Below are positions 11,651-21,093 of a DNA stretch of 64,000 bases, one piece after another. The first letter of the stretch is position 1. Every line of letters begins with the position of its first letter. The stretch is from the NCBI GenBank assembly GCA_963971285.1, contig OZ020244.1, forward strand, positions 10,850,001 to 10,914,000, read 5' to 3'. The notes under the pieces were generated by a model. The model made no database searches, was not told the DNA's origin, and saw nothing but the letters and a program-made list of their open reading frames with translations. The translations under genes and the position numbers were made by a program. This DNA comes from Astropecten irregularis. Taxonomy: Eukaryota; Echinodermata; Asteroidea; Paxillosida; Astropectinidae.

Positions 11651-12059
11651 GTAAGTTTGGATGTTGTAACTTTGTGTCATTTGTTAATTAGACCTTATCA
11701 TGCTTATTATTTTCATAATTTTGATTATTCTACCCTTTGTTAAAAATGGTGGTCTTCAGAGGGTGATTTCATAGAGCTGCTTAAGCACCAAAACCTTGGT
11801 AAATATCTTCAGTATGAGTATGCCAGCCAAAACACATTGTGAATGTTTTGCTCAGCAAACAATAGGCAGATAAAAGTGAAAAGTTTTCAAAATTTGGAAG
11901 ACCTTTCATGCTTAATCAAATTTTGTGCTTAAGCAAATATATGAAATTGGCCCCCAGATATTATCATAAAGCCAAAGTTAGTTCAAATTGGTCAAGCCAG
12001 TGCAATGATATAAACCAGTATTGCACTCTCAAATTACTGCAACTTTCGGAATAAGCAGG

Positions 12060-12216
12060 CCAGGGGCCGATTTCACTAACCTTTGCGATCATCGCTAAAG
12101 CCCAAATCAAACGCTACACGAACAAATCGATCGCTACTTTGCGTAGCAATATTCCGTTTAGCGATGGATTCGGGCTTTAGCGATGATCACACAGCGTTAG
12201 TGAAATCGGCCCCTGG
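12060..12216. mobile_element. Foldback MITE with CCAGGGGCC ends
   Basis: 157-bp element whose arms CCAGGGGCCGATTTCACTAA and TTAGTGAAATCGGCCCCTGG are inverted. The pairing continues inward through GCGATCATCGCTAAAGCCC and its complement. No ORF. A second copy of the family is split by the Gypsy element at 13325-21809. Superfamily not assigned; the GGGGCC-type end is compatible with Harbinger-like MITEs, but no clear target duplication is visible. Confidence 0.85.
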
Positions 12217-13279
12217 CTAGCATATGTTTTTTTTTTGCTAACAATACATTTCAGGAAGAATTTGACAATAATACAACGAATCAATCACAAAAGTAAAAAG
12301 ATATGACATTTTACTCATGTGGCTGTGCATTAACACTCACTTTCATGTAAAAAGTTGTTGACTAGTGCTCATTACACTGATCCAGGTGCAGGACCATCAC
12401 GAATACTAGACCTATCAACAGTAAGAACAGTAAGTATTATTCAAGCAAGTGCTGTACATCCTACATGTACATTATATTGTACATCTGACCAGGATTAAAT
12501 GGCAAAATTTGTGTTTTAACGAAATAATATGAAATAATACCTGTGGAAGCTAGGTACAGAGTATAACCATAGAGGAATAGTATATTGGAGATATGAGGTT
12601 GATTTGTTCTAAACCTGTCTTCTCTCATCTTACGTTGAGAATCTCGTGTTAGGTTTTTAATCTCACATCTCGCAATTCTACTAGAAATGTCACCTTATGT
12701 TTTATCTTGTCACGACCAGATAAAAGACGCTCTGACAATTCCAGTCGTACAACTTCCAATACCGCAAGCGCGCTGGCCATGAATGTAAACACACGCATCA
12801 AATTACATTTTCAAATTCGAGATGCGAGATACATTTAACGTGAGATGCGAGATGGCAGATTAACACCACAGGGTATGTTTGCACGAGTTGCTAACTTCGC
12901 TGATAACTACGGTGTAATACAGCTGTAGCAGTGAAAATGTGTTGCCGTTGGATTGCAATTTTAGCTAACTTCGCTGTCGACGTAACTGCATATTCCGAAA
13001 ATTAACGTACAGACATGTGTGCTGTTAATAATAACTTCCCTTCCTCCAACTTAACAGAGTAATATGATATACTTAAGCGAGCTGCTTACTGTGAATTGCC
13101 ATATGAAAACATGACTTTCGCTCGATTTTTAATTGCCGACCTCTCTCATAATGCGCCATGGACGGTATACACACGTCATAAGTGTGTATACTGATGTTTG
13201 TGTGCACAATTCCTCTAGCTGTCACTTCATTTTTTTCCCCAATTCACAATTGCAGTGCAGTGTACGGTCAAAGCATAGA
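12217..13279. other. Non-coding stretch after recombinase-like gene
   Basis: No gene recognised. 12640-12860 contains imperfect inverted copies of GAGATGCGAGAT and ATCTCGC, perhaps another degraded foldback element. Confidence 0.4.
12255..12296 (+). CDS. Terminal exon of recombinase-like gene
   Basis: After acceptor TACATTTCAG the frame reads EEFDNNTTNQSQK and then TAA. It starts in phase 0, as the preceding small exon requires. A short hydrophilic C-terminus is plausible, but its size makes the call weak. Confidence 0.4.
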   Translation, partial: EEFDNNTTNQSQK

Positions 13280-13324
13280 CCAGGGGCCAATTTCACTAAA
13301 GTCGTATTTTGCGATCATCGCTAT

Positions 13325-13557
13325 TGTTGTGGAGGTTACCTTATCAATAACCAGCAGGGGTTGAGCCCACGCCTAGCCCAGAGAAGACGAACAAACGACG
13401 CTATAAGGAGACGTGTTGACTTTCTGAAGGTAGACGCAAGACTGCCTCGTGGCTGGAAGGCACTATACGTGCAGCCGGCCGTTGGCACGCCTGACTGATT
13501 TATTCATTATCACGTCACACAACTTTTGCATATACATGTACATGTATTTACACTACA
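13325..13557 (-). repeat. Gypsy 3' LTR
   Basis: Matches 21577-21809 over the full 233 bp. Starts TGTTGTGGAGG and ends CACTACA on the plus strand. The target duplication CTAT is immediately to its left. Confidence 0.95.
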
Positions 13558-13569
13558 CTCTTCCCCTTC
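13558..13569 (-). other. Polypurine tract
   Basis: Directly abuts the 3' LTR. The minus strand reads GAAGGGGAAGAG, an uninterrupted purine run of the kind that primes plus-strand DNA synthesis in LTR elements. Confidence 0.8.
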
Positions 13570-14026
13570 ATATAATTTGCTCTTAAACAACAAATTTTAA
13601 ATATTTCTTTAGTCTCGTAAATTAATCAAAGGAACCTGTCCTTTCTCAGCGGCTTCACTGACCGCCGTAAGTAATTTAATCTATGTTTAACTTGACCTTC
13701 GTGTATTCTCCCTTCAATAAATAGAGTTTCTGATAATATTTAAATTCCACTCATGATTTATACGAAACGTTCAACTCCAAGTGGTTTTACTAGTCTCAAT
13801 GATCAATTTAAGAAATTTGTTTCAAATCAGTTATACAAAAAGTTAATTCTCTCTTTTTTTTTTTTTTCTTCATTATTATTTTATAAATCAATTATTGGCA
13901 AAACGTCTCTTTTTCATTGACTTCGTTATATTCTACAAATCAAATACACAAACGTTTCCTTTATTGACTTCAATGTTATTTTATAAATCAATTACACAAA
14001 AGTTTCCTTTTATTAGCTTCATTAAT

Positions 14027-14764
14027 TCATTCATAACGATTAACGACGGGGATCTGCAGCAGGATGCTGTGGGTGGTTCTCCAGTGCAGCATCGAGGTGA
14101 CGCGTTTGGGGAACTGCATGTTGCGGTTGTCTACCGGGGTGAGGCCCACGTACTCATCATAGGAGTCCCAAATGAGTTTCTCTTCCGCTGTGAAGGTTGA
14201 AAGGCTGTTACCCAAGTGGTACATGGCGACATGGTCTAAGACGGAGCTCGCGGAGTTCACATTCAGGTTGCTACACAGGAAGTCGATGAATCTCTCTACG
14301 TGACCGGCCAGTTCAGGAAGATGGTGCTTTATAGAGAACGGGCCATGAGACTTGATATGGGCGGCGACCTCCCAACGCCGGCAACTCCAGCAGGCAGTAA
14401 GTGGATTGAGGAACCACCAGGCGTTGTCAATATGGTGACGTACAACATGCCTCTTCATTTTATTGGTCTGGTGTGAGCAGCCCGGGTGTGGGCACGACTG
14501 GGGACGGACGCAGCACCGTTTTTCTCTCACTCCTGACGCGAGATTCAATAGTGGTGTAGAACGCTCTGGTTGTACAGTTGGCTGTGGCACGGTGGGAGGA
14601 ATAACTTCCGGTGAGTTGGACTCGTCCTTGAGCCCACGCGTCTTGATGTTGGCTTCCTCATCACTGGAGCCACAATCTAGCTGGTGGAGCTGCAGGTCCT
14701 CGTCGCTCACAGCTAGCCCTTCTTCATTGTAGTCTGGAACAAAGTTTTCCTCATCTTCTTCCAT
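14027..14764 (-). CDS. Extra C2H2 zinc-finger ORF downstream of pol
   Basis: 245-aa ORF between pol and the 3' LTR, separated from pol by about 250 bp. The N-terminal 60 residues are acidic (MEEDEENFVPDYNEEG). Two zinc-finger-like motifs follow: CPHPGC with H-x3-H (C-x4-C-x9-H-x3-H) at about residues 90-110, and CWSC..HIKSH (C-x2-C-x7-H-x3-H) at about 124-139. There is no signal peptide, membrane segment or coiled coil, so it is not an envelope gene. I do not recognise a named family. A nucleic-acid-binding accessory protein of the element is the simplest reading; transduced host coding sequence is the alternative. Expression would need a spliced or separate transcript. Confidence 0.75.
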   Translation of the reverse strand: MEEDEENFVPDYNEEGLAVSDEDLQLHQLDCGSSDEEANIKTRGLKDESNSPEVIPPTVPQPTVQPERSTPLLNLASGVREKRCCVRPQSCPHPGCSHQTNKMKRHVVRHHIDNAWWFLNPLTACWSCRRWEVAAHIKSHGPFSIKHHLPELAGHVERFIDFLCSNLNVNSASSVLDHVAMYHLGNSLSTFTAEEKLIWDSYDEYVGLTPVDNRNMQFPKRVTSMLHWRTTHSILLQIPVVNRYE

Positions 14765-15018
14765 ATTCCTCCGTTTATCTAATGAAATTAAAACGGTTTA
14801 TACAGAGTGTAATACGAAAGTATAGACTTATAATTAACATTGGCTCATACATGTTTGAATTTCTGCATGTATGAATCAAAATTAACTTGCATGCCGATTA
14901 TTGTGCATGCGCTACTTGTATTTTCCCTAAAACAAAAGGGAACATTATTTTTCTTCACTTTCTACGAGGGTTACTTGTGGGACGTTTTTAAGTAAGTCTT
15001 TATTAACATCCTCGATTA
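14765..15018 (-). other. Gypsy interval between pol and the zinc-finger ORF
   Basis: About 250 bp with no ORF. AT-rich. A promoter or splice site for the downstream ORF could lie here, but none is evident. Confidence 0.4.
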
Positions 15019-18000
15019 TTAATACAATATATAATCTGAGAAGTGTGAAGGCGGCTTTACTTGCCGTCCCACTCTAGTGCGGACAGTTCTGTCCCCATTA
15101 CTTTTCGGACTTGGTTCAAACAAGGACTTAACATCCGACAACTGATCATCTTGGTCGGGTGTTTGCCCAGCCCCATAACCATGAACCGACTTTGTGCCGC
15201 TAAAAAGACGGCTCCGCAGTCTTCGAAGCCAAAAAGGTATCTCCTTGTCTTCACACTTCTTCAAAAGGTCATGGTGGATAATTGACTTTCCCTTTTTACC
15301 CTGAATTTGGTAAAGGATGGGGGACATCACCTGCACTACGAGAAAGGGACCCTGCCAGATTGGCTGCAATTTACTCGACTGACCTACTTTTGAGGCTTTA
15401 TTGAGTCTGTACACAATATCACCCTCCTCGAATGAGTGCTGGTTTTTGGTGAAGTCGTAGTACTTCTTTTGGTAATTCTGTGAACCGCCAATTGTTTCTC
15501 TTGCTAGGGAGTGTACCCTGGATATTCTATCTTTAAGTGCACGCACATATTCGTGAGGTGATTCATCTTCTGTTGTACTGTTTTCTGTATCAAAGACAAG
15601 ATCCAAGGGTTGTCTCACTTCTCTACCTAACATCATCAAGTTTGGCGTTAGGCCCGTTGTACGATTAGGGAGGGCACGGAGGGCGCCAGTTAGGGTAGGA
15701 AGGTCCTTATCCCAGTTCGAATTATGCCCTTTGAGATAACACCTCATTATTTGTAATAACGTTCGATTATATCTCTCAACCTGGCCATTCAAGGAGGGAT
15801 GATATGGTGTTGTTCGAGTGCGGGCAATGCCCAACAGACTAGAAAGCGATTGAAACAGTGAACTCATGAAGTTGCTTCCTTGATCAGTGTGTATCTGTAA
15901 CGGGCACCCGAACCTCGAAATGAAGTTGTCTACGACAGCCTTAGCTACACTTTCCGCTTTCTGGTCTGGGAGAGGATATGCCTCTATCCACTTCGTGAAT
16001 TGACAGACAATCATAAGGATAAATTTATTTCCTGTCTTTGAGGGGACAAACGGCCCTAGTACATCAAGGTGGACTCGCTCAACCGGAGCACCAACATGGT
16101 ACAAGGACATCGTCGCTTTTGCTTTTCTGGACGGCTTTTTGTATTTATTACATTCGTTGCAAGATTTAACAAAAAGTGAGACATCTTCTGTCATCCCGTG
16201 CCAAAAAGCGGATTGCCTGACCTTGTCCAGAGTTTTGCTTATTCCGGGGTGGCCCGCCATCTTACTTTCGTGGCAAAGACTCAATACCTCTTGTTTTAGT
16301 TTGTCGGGAACCACAAAAAGTAATCTGGAAGAATGGTCTTTTACCCACTGCATGTACAGGACACCATCCCTTAACCTCAGAAGCGGAAAGTTCGACCAAA
16401 GATATTTAACGGCCGCAGACTGAATGTGGAGCTCATTTTGAGAAGGATTGGTTGAGTTTGTGATCCAAAGTAATGGGTATTTTAGATCCTTATCAGCCAT
16501 TTGCATTTCCTTTAGTTGCGTACGTGTATATTTCGTAAACAATGAATGGGTTTCCCCTTCATCCAGCAAACGCCGGTTGTTGGGGTTACCACTTACATTG
16601 CCTGAGTCTGCCTTGCTAGTGTGGTGGGCTTCCCTTTCATCCAGCAAACGCCGGTTGTTGGGGTTACCACTTGTATCGGCTTTGGGGTTTGGGGGTTGAC
16701 AGGCTGGGTCTGTGATGTTAATGTGGCGGACTGCTAAGGGGACTACATTGTCAACTTGTTCTTCAAACTTTTCCCATTGTGAGTGAAGGCGCGTGCAGTA
16801 GCTGCAGCCACCACATGGTAGGTCTTTTACATTACAGCCTGCTGTGTTGCAATTACAAGATGGCACATTGATGGTGCGCCGTGACAGGGCGTCGGCATTT
16901 GTATGTTCTTTCCCTTTTCTGTGAAGGACCGTCATGTCGTATTGGCTCAGTTCTTCCATCCATCTGGCCAGCATCCCCGATAGATGTTTAAAATTCATGA
17001 GCCACGCGAGGCTACCATGGTCAGTTCGCACATAAAACCTCCGCCCCAAAAGATAGTGGCGAAACTGCCGTGTGAATCGTACTAAGGCCAGAAGTTCCTT
17101 GCGCGTGGTACAATACCTTCTTTGTGAAGGGGAGAGAACATAACTTCCATAGCAAATGACCCTTTCTTCATCATCCTGAATTTGAATAAGCTCTGCACCT
17201 ATTGCGGTATCTGATGCATCAGTGTCAAGGATGAATGGATCTGTACTATTTCGGGGGAAGGAGAGTACTGGTGATGTGGTAAGTGCAGTCTTTAAATCCC
17301 TAAATGATTGCTCGTGTTTTTCAGACCAAGTGAAAGATGCACGTTTCCCCGTGAGATCGTACAGAGGCTTAGTAAGCTCGGCAATATGTTTTATGTGTGC
17401 CCTGTGGTAGTTAACTAATCCTAAGAATCTTTGTACATCTTTGCTTGTTTTGGGTATCGGCCACTCCCTTATGACTGAGATGCTCTCTGGGTTCGGTCTT
17501 ATACCTCCCTTACTCACTAGCTTCCCTAGGAAAAGTACTTCTAGTTGGAACAAGTTGCATTTTTTGGGTTTTAGCTTTAGGTTATGTTGTCGAAATTTCT
17601 CTAGAACTTTAATCAAGTTCGCCAATGTGTCATCGAAATTTCTTCCTAAGATAACGATGTCGTCAAGATAGGCTAGCGCTTCTTTAAAGTTAATTCCACT
17701 GAGAATCAGGGTCATTGCCCTTTGAAATGTTGCCGGGGCATTGCACAAACCAAACGGCATGCGTTGATATTCATACAAGCCATACTTGGTTACGAAAGCT
17801 GTTTTGTGTCTATCTGCCTCAGCTAATTCGATCTGATAATACCCACAGCACATATCTAAGGTGCAAAAGAACTCAGTCCCTTCCAGAATATCTAAGCATT
17901 CATCAATGTTTGGAAAGGGGAATGCATCTTTAGTTGTTACATTATTGAGTGCGCGATAGTCAATGCAATAACGGACTTTGCCGTCTTTTTTCCTCACCAG

Positions 18001-19215
18001 AACCGGCGGAGAGGCCCATTCGGACGAAGATGGTTGGATTACCTCTGACTCAAGCAGCCTATCTAAATGTGCCTTTTCCTCAGCCTCAAAGCCTAGTGGT
18101 GTTCGTCTCATTTTCTGTTTAATGGGAGTGGCATCTCCTATGTGAATTGGATGTTTAATTTCTGCAAAGCGCCCAAGGTCCATATCATTTTTTGAGAAGG
18201 TATCCGCATATTTTATCAGGACGTTGGCAAGAATTTGAGTTTGTTCGCGAGACAAATGCTCTGCCGATCTTTTCCACAGATCAAGTATATGAGGAGGAAG
18301 TTCGTTCACTTGTCTTACTTTGTTATGTAGGGTCCAACTGCAGCCGGTCCCTACTTCACGTTGAGGGTTCGTGTCCAGCAGACGCCGGTCACACCCTTCT
18401 GTATGAGTCTGTGTTGTGTAAGAATCGTCAAGAACTTCCTCTATTTCCTCTGCCCTACCAATAATATGCCCCTTTTTCAAATGAATGAATTTGTCAGTAT
18501 TATTGCGTAATGTTATGGCCACCTTGGTTGTATTTGGGGAAGTATTTTTTAGAGATACTACGGCGTATGGAATTAGAATTCCCTTGTGGTCTCGTTCTGG
18601 GGAATGGATCATGTACGTCTTTTCCCGATTCTGAGAATTTAGTGAATTCAGTACAACTTGAGTCCTTACTATAGTATTGGGGGGAACCACTACCCGCTTG
18701 TCTAGGAGAACCTTATGAACAGAATATCTCTCATCCTTATTTTTCCTCATGTGTGCTTGAATTAGTGAGTCTCTTAGACGCACCGTATCATCGTCTAAGT
18801 TGATGACCGCTGAGTGAAATTTTAAGAAATCGAGTCCTAAAATAAGTTTATCCTCAATAGGGGCTGATAATAGGTCCCAGTAGTAAGTTTTACCTTCTAT
18901 TCCCAATTTCATGTTTGGAATCTTGTTAGCTACCATACAACTGTTTTTCTGCGCCCCCCTCAGTAGTATTGTGTCCGTGGGATTTGGATAGTGTTTTAGA
19001 TAGTGTAGAAGATCTTCACTAATAATGGAAATTTGTGCCGCTGTATCAATTACAGCTTCAGTTTCTATGCCTTGTACATTAACCATAATTATCAGACTGA
19101 CACCAGGGTTTGTGGAAAGATGGACTTCCCGTAGACTTGCTGAGGTTTCTAATTGGCCAGTATGATTTGAGTTAACCGGTTGTTGGCCATCACAACCGGT
19201 TCCTATGCGTTTAAA
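15019..19215 (-). CDS. pol: Gypsy Pol polyprotein (PR-RT-RH-IN)
   Basis: The frame is open from the frameshift heptamer at 19215 to 15019. The first internal Met is at 19086, but entry by -1 frameshifting is more likely. Domains in order: aspartic protease (VIDTAAQISIIS, Ala in place of the usual Gly), RT (LDMCCGYYQI, YLDDIVI), RNase H (LDTDASDTAIGAEL, HTNADALSRR), a Cys-rich linker, and integrase with an HHCC finger (HPGIS, CNECNKY) and a DDE triad (HLDVLGPF, IHTDQGSNF, NGQVERYNR). A GPF-type segment follows (WQGPFLVVQV). All catalytic positions I can see are intact. The RH-IN linker has a 25-aa tandem duplication (NPNNRRLLDE twice), seen in the DNA as a 75-bp repeat near 16551-16680. Confidence 0.97.
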   Translation of the reverse strand, partial: FKRIGTGCDGQQPVNSNHTGQLETSASLREVHLSTNPGVSLIIMVNVQGIETEAVIDTAAQISIISEDLLHYLKHYPNPTDTILLRGAQKNSCMVANKIPNMKLGIEGKTYYWDLLSAPIEDKLILGLDFLKFHSAVINLDDDTVRLRDSLIQAHMRKNKDERYSVHKVLLDKRVVVPPNTIVRTQVVLNSLNSQNREKTYMIHSPERDHKGILIPYAVVSLKNTSPNTTKVAITLRNNTDKFIHLKKGHIIGRAEEIEEVLDDSYTTQTHTEGCDRRLLDTNPQREVGTGCSWTLHNKVRQVNELPPHILDLWKRSAEHLSREQTQILANVLIKYADTFSKNDMDLGRFAEIKHPIHIGDATPIKQKMRRTPLGFEAEEKAHLDRLLESEVIQPSSSEWASPPVLVRKKDGKVRYCIDYRALNNVTTKDAFPFPNIDECLDILEGTEFFCTLDMCCGYYQIELAEADRHKTAFVTKYGLYEYQRMPFGLCNAPATFQRAMTLILSGINFKEALAYLDDIVILGRNFDDTLANLIKVLEKFRQHNLKLKPKKCNLFQLEVLFLGKLVSKGGIRPNPESISVIREWPIPKTSKDVQRFLGLVNYHRAHIKHIAELTKPLYDLTGKRASFTWSEKHEQSFRDLKTALTTSPVLSFPRNSTDPFILDTDASDTAIGAELIQIQDDEERVICYGSYVLSPSQRRYCTTRKELLALVRFTRQFRHYLLGRRFYVRTDHGSLAWLMNFKHLSGMLARWMEELSQYDMTVLHRKGKEHTNADALSRRTINVPSCNCNTAGCNVKDLPCGGCSYCTRLHSQWEKFEEQVDNVVPLAVRHINITDPACQPPNPKADTSGNPNNRRLLDEREAHHTSKADSGNVSGNPNNRRLLDEGETHSLFTKYTRTQLKEMQMADKDLKYPLLWITNSTNPSQNELHIQSAAVKYLWSNFPLLRLRDGVLYMQWVKDHSSRLLFVVPDKLKQEVLSLCHESKMAGHPGISKTLDKVRQSAFWHGMTEDVSLFVKSCNECNKYKKPSRKAKATMSLYHVGAPVERVHLDVLGPFVPSKTGNKFILMIVCQFTKWIEAYPLPDQKAESVAKAVVDNFISRFGCPLQIHTDQGSNFMSSLFQSLSSLLGIARTRTTPYHPSLNGQVERYNRTLLQIMRCYLKGHNSNWDKDLPTLTGALRALPNRTTGLTPNLMMLGREVRQPLDLVFDTENSTTEDESPHEYVRALKDRISRVHSLARETIGGSQNYQKKYYDFTKNQHSFEEGDIVYRLNKASKVGQSSKLQPIWQGPFLVVQVMSPILYQIQGKKGKSIIHHDLLKKCEDKEIPFWLRRLRSRLFSGTKSVHGYGAGQTPDQDDQLSDVKSLFEPSPKSNGDRTVRTRVGRQVKPPSHFSDYILY
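19174..19215 (-). promoter_or_regulatory. -1 ribosomal frameshift signal (heptamer plus hairpin)
   Basis: On the minus strand T TTA AAC (19215-19209) lies in the upstream CCHC frame, two codons before its TAG at 19205-19203. A slip of -1 gives TTT AAA CGC, which is exactly the pol frame. After a 7-nt spacer a perfect 10-bp stem follows, AACCGGTTGT (19201-19192) pairing with ACAACCGGTT (19183-19174), with an 8-nt loop. Heptamer, spacer and stem match the classical retroviral and coronaviral arrangement. Confidence 0.85.
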
Positions 19216-19499
19216 GATGGCATTTGGTTATTCCGTACGGGTGGTGGGGAACGTGGAGTGAGCTGGTAAGCAGAAGGACAAGCTCTTGCAAAGTGCCCAG
19301 TTTTGTGACATTTAAAGCACTGTTGTCGGGTTGGGGATGTAGGCTGACTTTGGGCCGAAGGTTGTGCACGACGGTTTGGAGAGGGTGATCTATTTGATGA
19401 GTATGGGTGGCCTAGGGGAGGGAGACCTCGATTTGGTGAGGGGCTTTCGTACCGGGAATTTGTTACTGTCGATGGGAGCGTACTTAGTTTTTCAGGCAA
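19203..19499 (-). CDS. Gag C-terminal segment with CCHC knuckle
   Basis: 98-aa frame with one zinc knuckle, CFKCHKTGHFARAC (C-x2-C-x4-H-x4-C), in a Pro/Ser-rich context. This is the nucleocapsid part of Gag. It is in the +1 frame relative to the main gag ORF, which ends at UGA 19506-19504. The two frames can be joined only within about 25 nt of that stop. It ends at the -1 frameshift signal. Either a 1-nt indel has split gag here, or a +1 shift at AAC UGA A is used. Confidence 0.85.
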   Translation of the reverse strand: MPEKLSTLPSTVTNSRYESPSPNRGLPPLGHPYSSNRSPSPNRRAQPSAQSQPTSPTRQQCFKCHKTGHFARACPSAYQLTPRSPPPVRNNQMPSLNA

Positions 19500-19503
19500 T
19501 CTT

Positions 19504-21093
19504 TCAGTTGGAAAGTGCCCTATTGTGGTTTAAGTGTGCAGGAGTTTTCCCAGTTCCCCGTTTTAGGAAGGAAAGTAACTCTGTCATATTTTGGTTAAGT
19601 TCCGACCAATCGACGTGGATGTCTACCTGATCGTTGCCCCTCTGTTGAACTTCAACCCGTTGAACAGATGGTGGGTCGTATGTAACCTGTTCATTAAATG
19701 ACACATGTCTTATTCTCGGCCTATTTGTTCGGGAGAGTAACTTGTGGTTGTGTTTAGCGGTTTGCGTAAACTGGATCGCTTCGTTCAAGGTTTTCGGGTC
19801 TCTAAAAAGCGCCAACTCGGCCGCTTCTACATCAGTACAGCCTTTTAGAAAAGCTTCCCTAGCTATTGTTTCGAAGATATCTGGGGTAGCGTTCTGGTAT
19901 GCTTTCGTTGCCACTTGTCGTACGCGCTGCCCAAATTGGGGGATAGATTCATTCTCATGCTGATGGATAGTGGATAGCTCTGCTCTTTGTACTATCGGGT
20001 CTTGAGTTTTACCAAACATTTTGAGCATCTGATGTTTAGTTTGTTGGTAGTTGCGCATGACATTCGGTTCCTGCCAAGCATAACAGTCTAATGCTTTCCC
20101 TGTAAGAGCGCCAACTAGTTGGAGTAATTTTGCATTTTCGTCCCAATGGGAGCACTCGGCAATGACTTCAAATTTCGTAATGTAAGCATAAAAGTCACTT
20201 GTGCCATCATATGGGGTCAGCTTGGGAATTATACGATTTGGTGTGTGGCCACCTGGAGGTTGGGTGGTTGGGCCTGGCATAACTGCATTTGCATTGTGCA
20301 GAAAGTGCGTTGGGTTTTGTTCTGCCGACATCACTTCATGTACATTCTGATTTGGTGGAGTGGGTTTATTATTCCATTGGTTGCCGTGGCCCGGGAATGT
20401 TGCGGTTGGTTTTTGTTCAACCACGCCTAGTGGGAGTGCTGATGTGGTGGGCGGAGTGGTCAGTGGATTGTGTGTTATTTTGTTGACTTGCGGTTTTTGT
20501 TCCTGCAGTGGTTGCAGTTCAGTTTTTGGACCTTTACCAGCTATTTGCTGTCCTGATTGAAATGCAAAAGGTGGTTGCGGTGGGGCTTTATTGTCGATTA
20601 CCTTTAGAGTGGCGTCTATTATTTGGTCCCCAGTGAATAATTTTGCCTCAGCGGGACTTGCGTCTTCTGGCTTTATGGAGATTTTTTCGCCGATTGTGCT
20701 TATTTTTTGGTCGAGACTACACCCTAAGTTTTGAATGGCGCTGGTGATGGCTTTTGTGTTTTGTGCCGTATTTTTCTCCATAACCTGCATGAATATTTCC
20801 ATTTGTTTTGTTAGCATGGTAATTGCAGTTGTCAGCTCATTTGGTTTAGAGTCAAATTTGGCATGTGCTTGGCTTGGGTCAAACTGTGGGTTTGCGGCAT
20901 AGTCGATGATGATCAATTCCTTTTCTGCCAGTTCGTTTAACTTGGATTGGAGATTCGGGGTATCGTAGAAGTCATCGATAGTTACAGTCCCTTTTTTATC
21001 TCTTACACTTATTATAGTTTGGGCGAATTTTGAACCTATTCCTGGCAGGGTAGTTAGTTCCTTAAGGGACGCCTTATTAATTGAAATGGCCAT
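19504..21093 (-). CDS. gag: Gypsy Gag with N-terminal helix-hairpin-helix
   Basis: 529-aa ORF. Residues 4-50 form a helix-hairpin-helix: INKASLKELTTLPGIGSKFA, then IISVRDKKG. That is the ComEA-type non-specific DNA-binding motif, with the diagnostic LPGIG turn. A helical linker, a Pro/Gln-rich region (about 180-290) and a capsid-like domain (about 300-470, e.g. YITKFEVIAECSHWDENAKL) follow. The zinc knuckle is in the next frame (19203-19499). The start ATG at 21093 is the first Met in the frame and precedes the HhH directly. An HhH in Gag is uncommon and may bind DNA or RNA during particle assembly or nuclear entry. Confidence 0.93.
   Translation of the reverse strand: MAISINKASLKELTTLPGIGSKFAQTIISVRDKKGTVTIDDFYDTPNLQSKLNELAEKELIIIDYAANPQFDPSQAHAKFDSKPNELTTAITMLTKQMEIFMQVMEKNTAQNTKAITSAIQNLGCSLDQKISTIGEKISIKPEDASPAEAKLFTGDQIIDATLKVIDNKAPPQPPFAFQSGQQIAGKGPKTELQPLQEQKPQVNKITHNPLTTPPTTSALPLGVVEQKPTATFPGHGNQWNNKPTPPNQNVHEVMSAEQNPTHFLHNANAVMPGPTTQPPGGHTPNRIIPKLTPYDGTSDFYAYITKFEVIAECSHWDENAKLLQLVGALTGKALDCYAWQEPNVMRNYQQTKHQMLKMFGKTQDPIVQRAELSTIHQHENESIPQFGQRVRQVATKAYQNATPDIFETIAREAFLKGCTDVEAAELALFRDPKTLNEAIQFTQTAKHNHKLLSRTNRPRIRHVSFNEQVTYDPPSVQRVEVQQRGNDQVDIHVDWSELNQNMTELLSFLKRGTGKTPAHLNHNRALSN

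Noticed and set aside
14027-14764. Envelope gene of the Gypsy element
   Set aside because: No signal peptide, no transmembrane segment and no furin-like site. The sequence has zinc-finger motifs instead.
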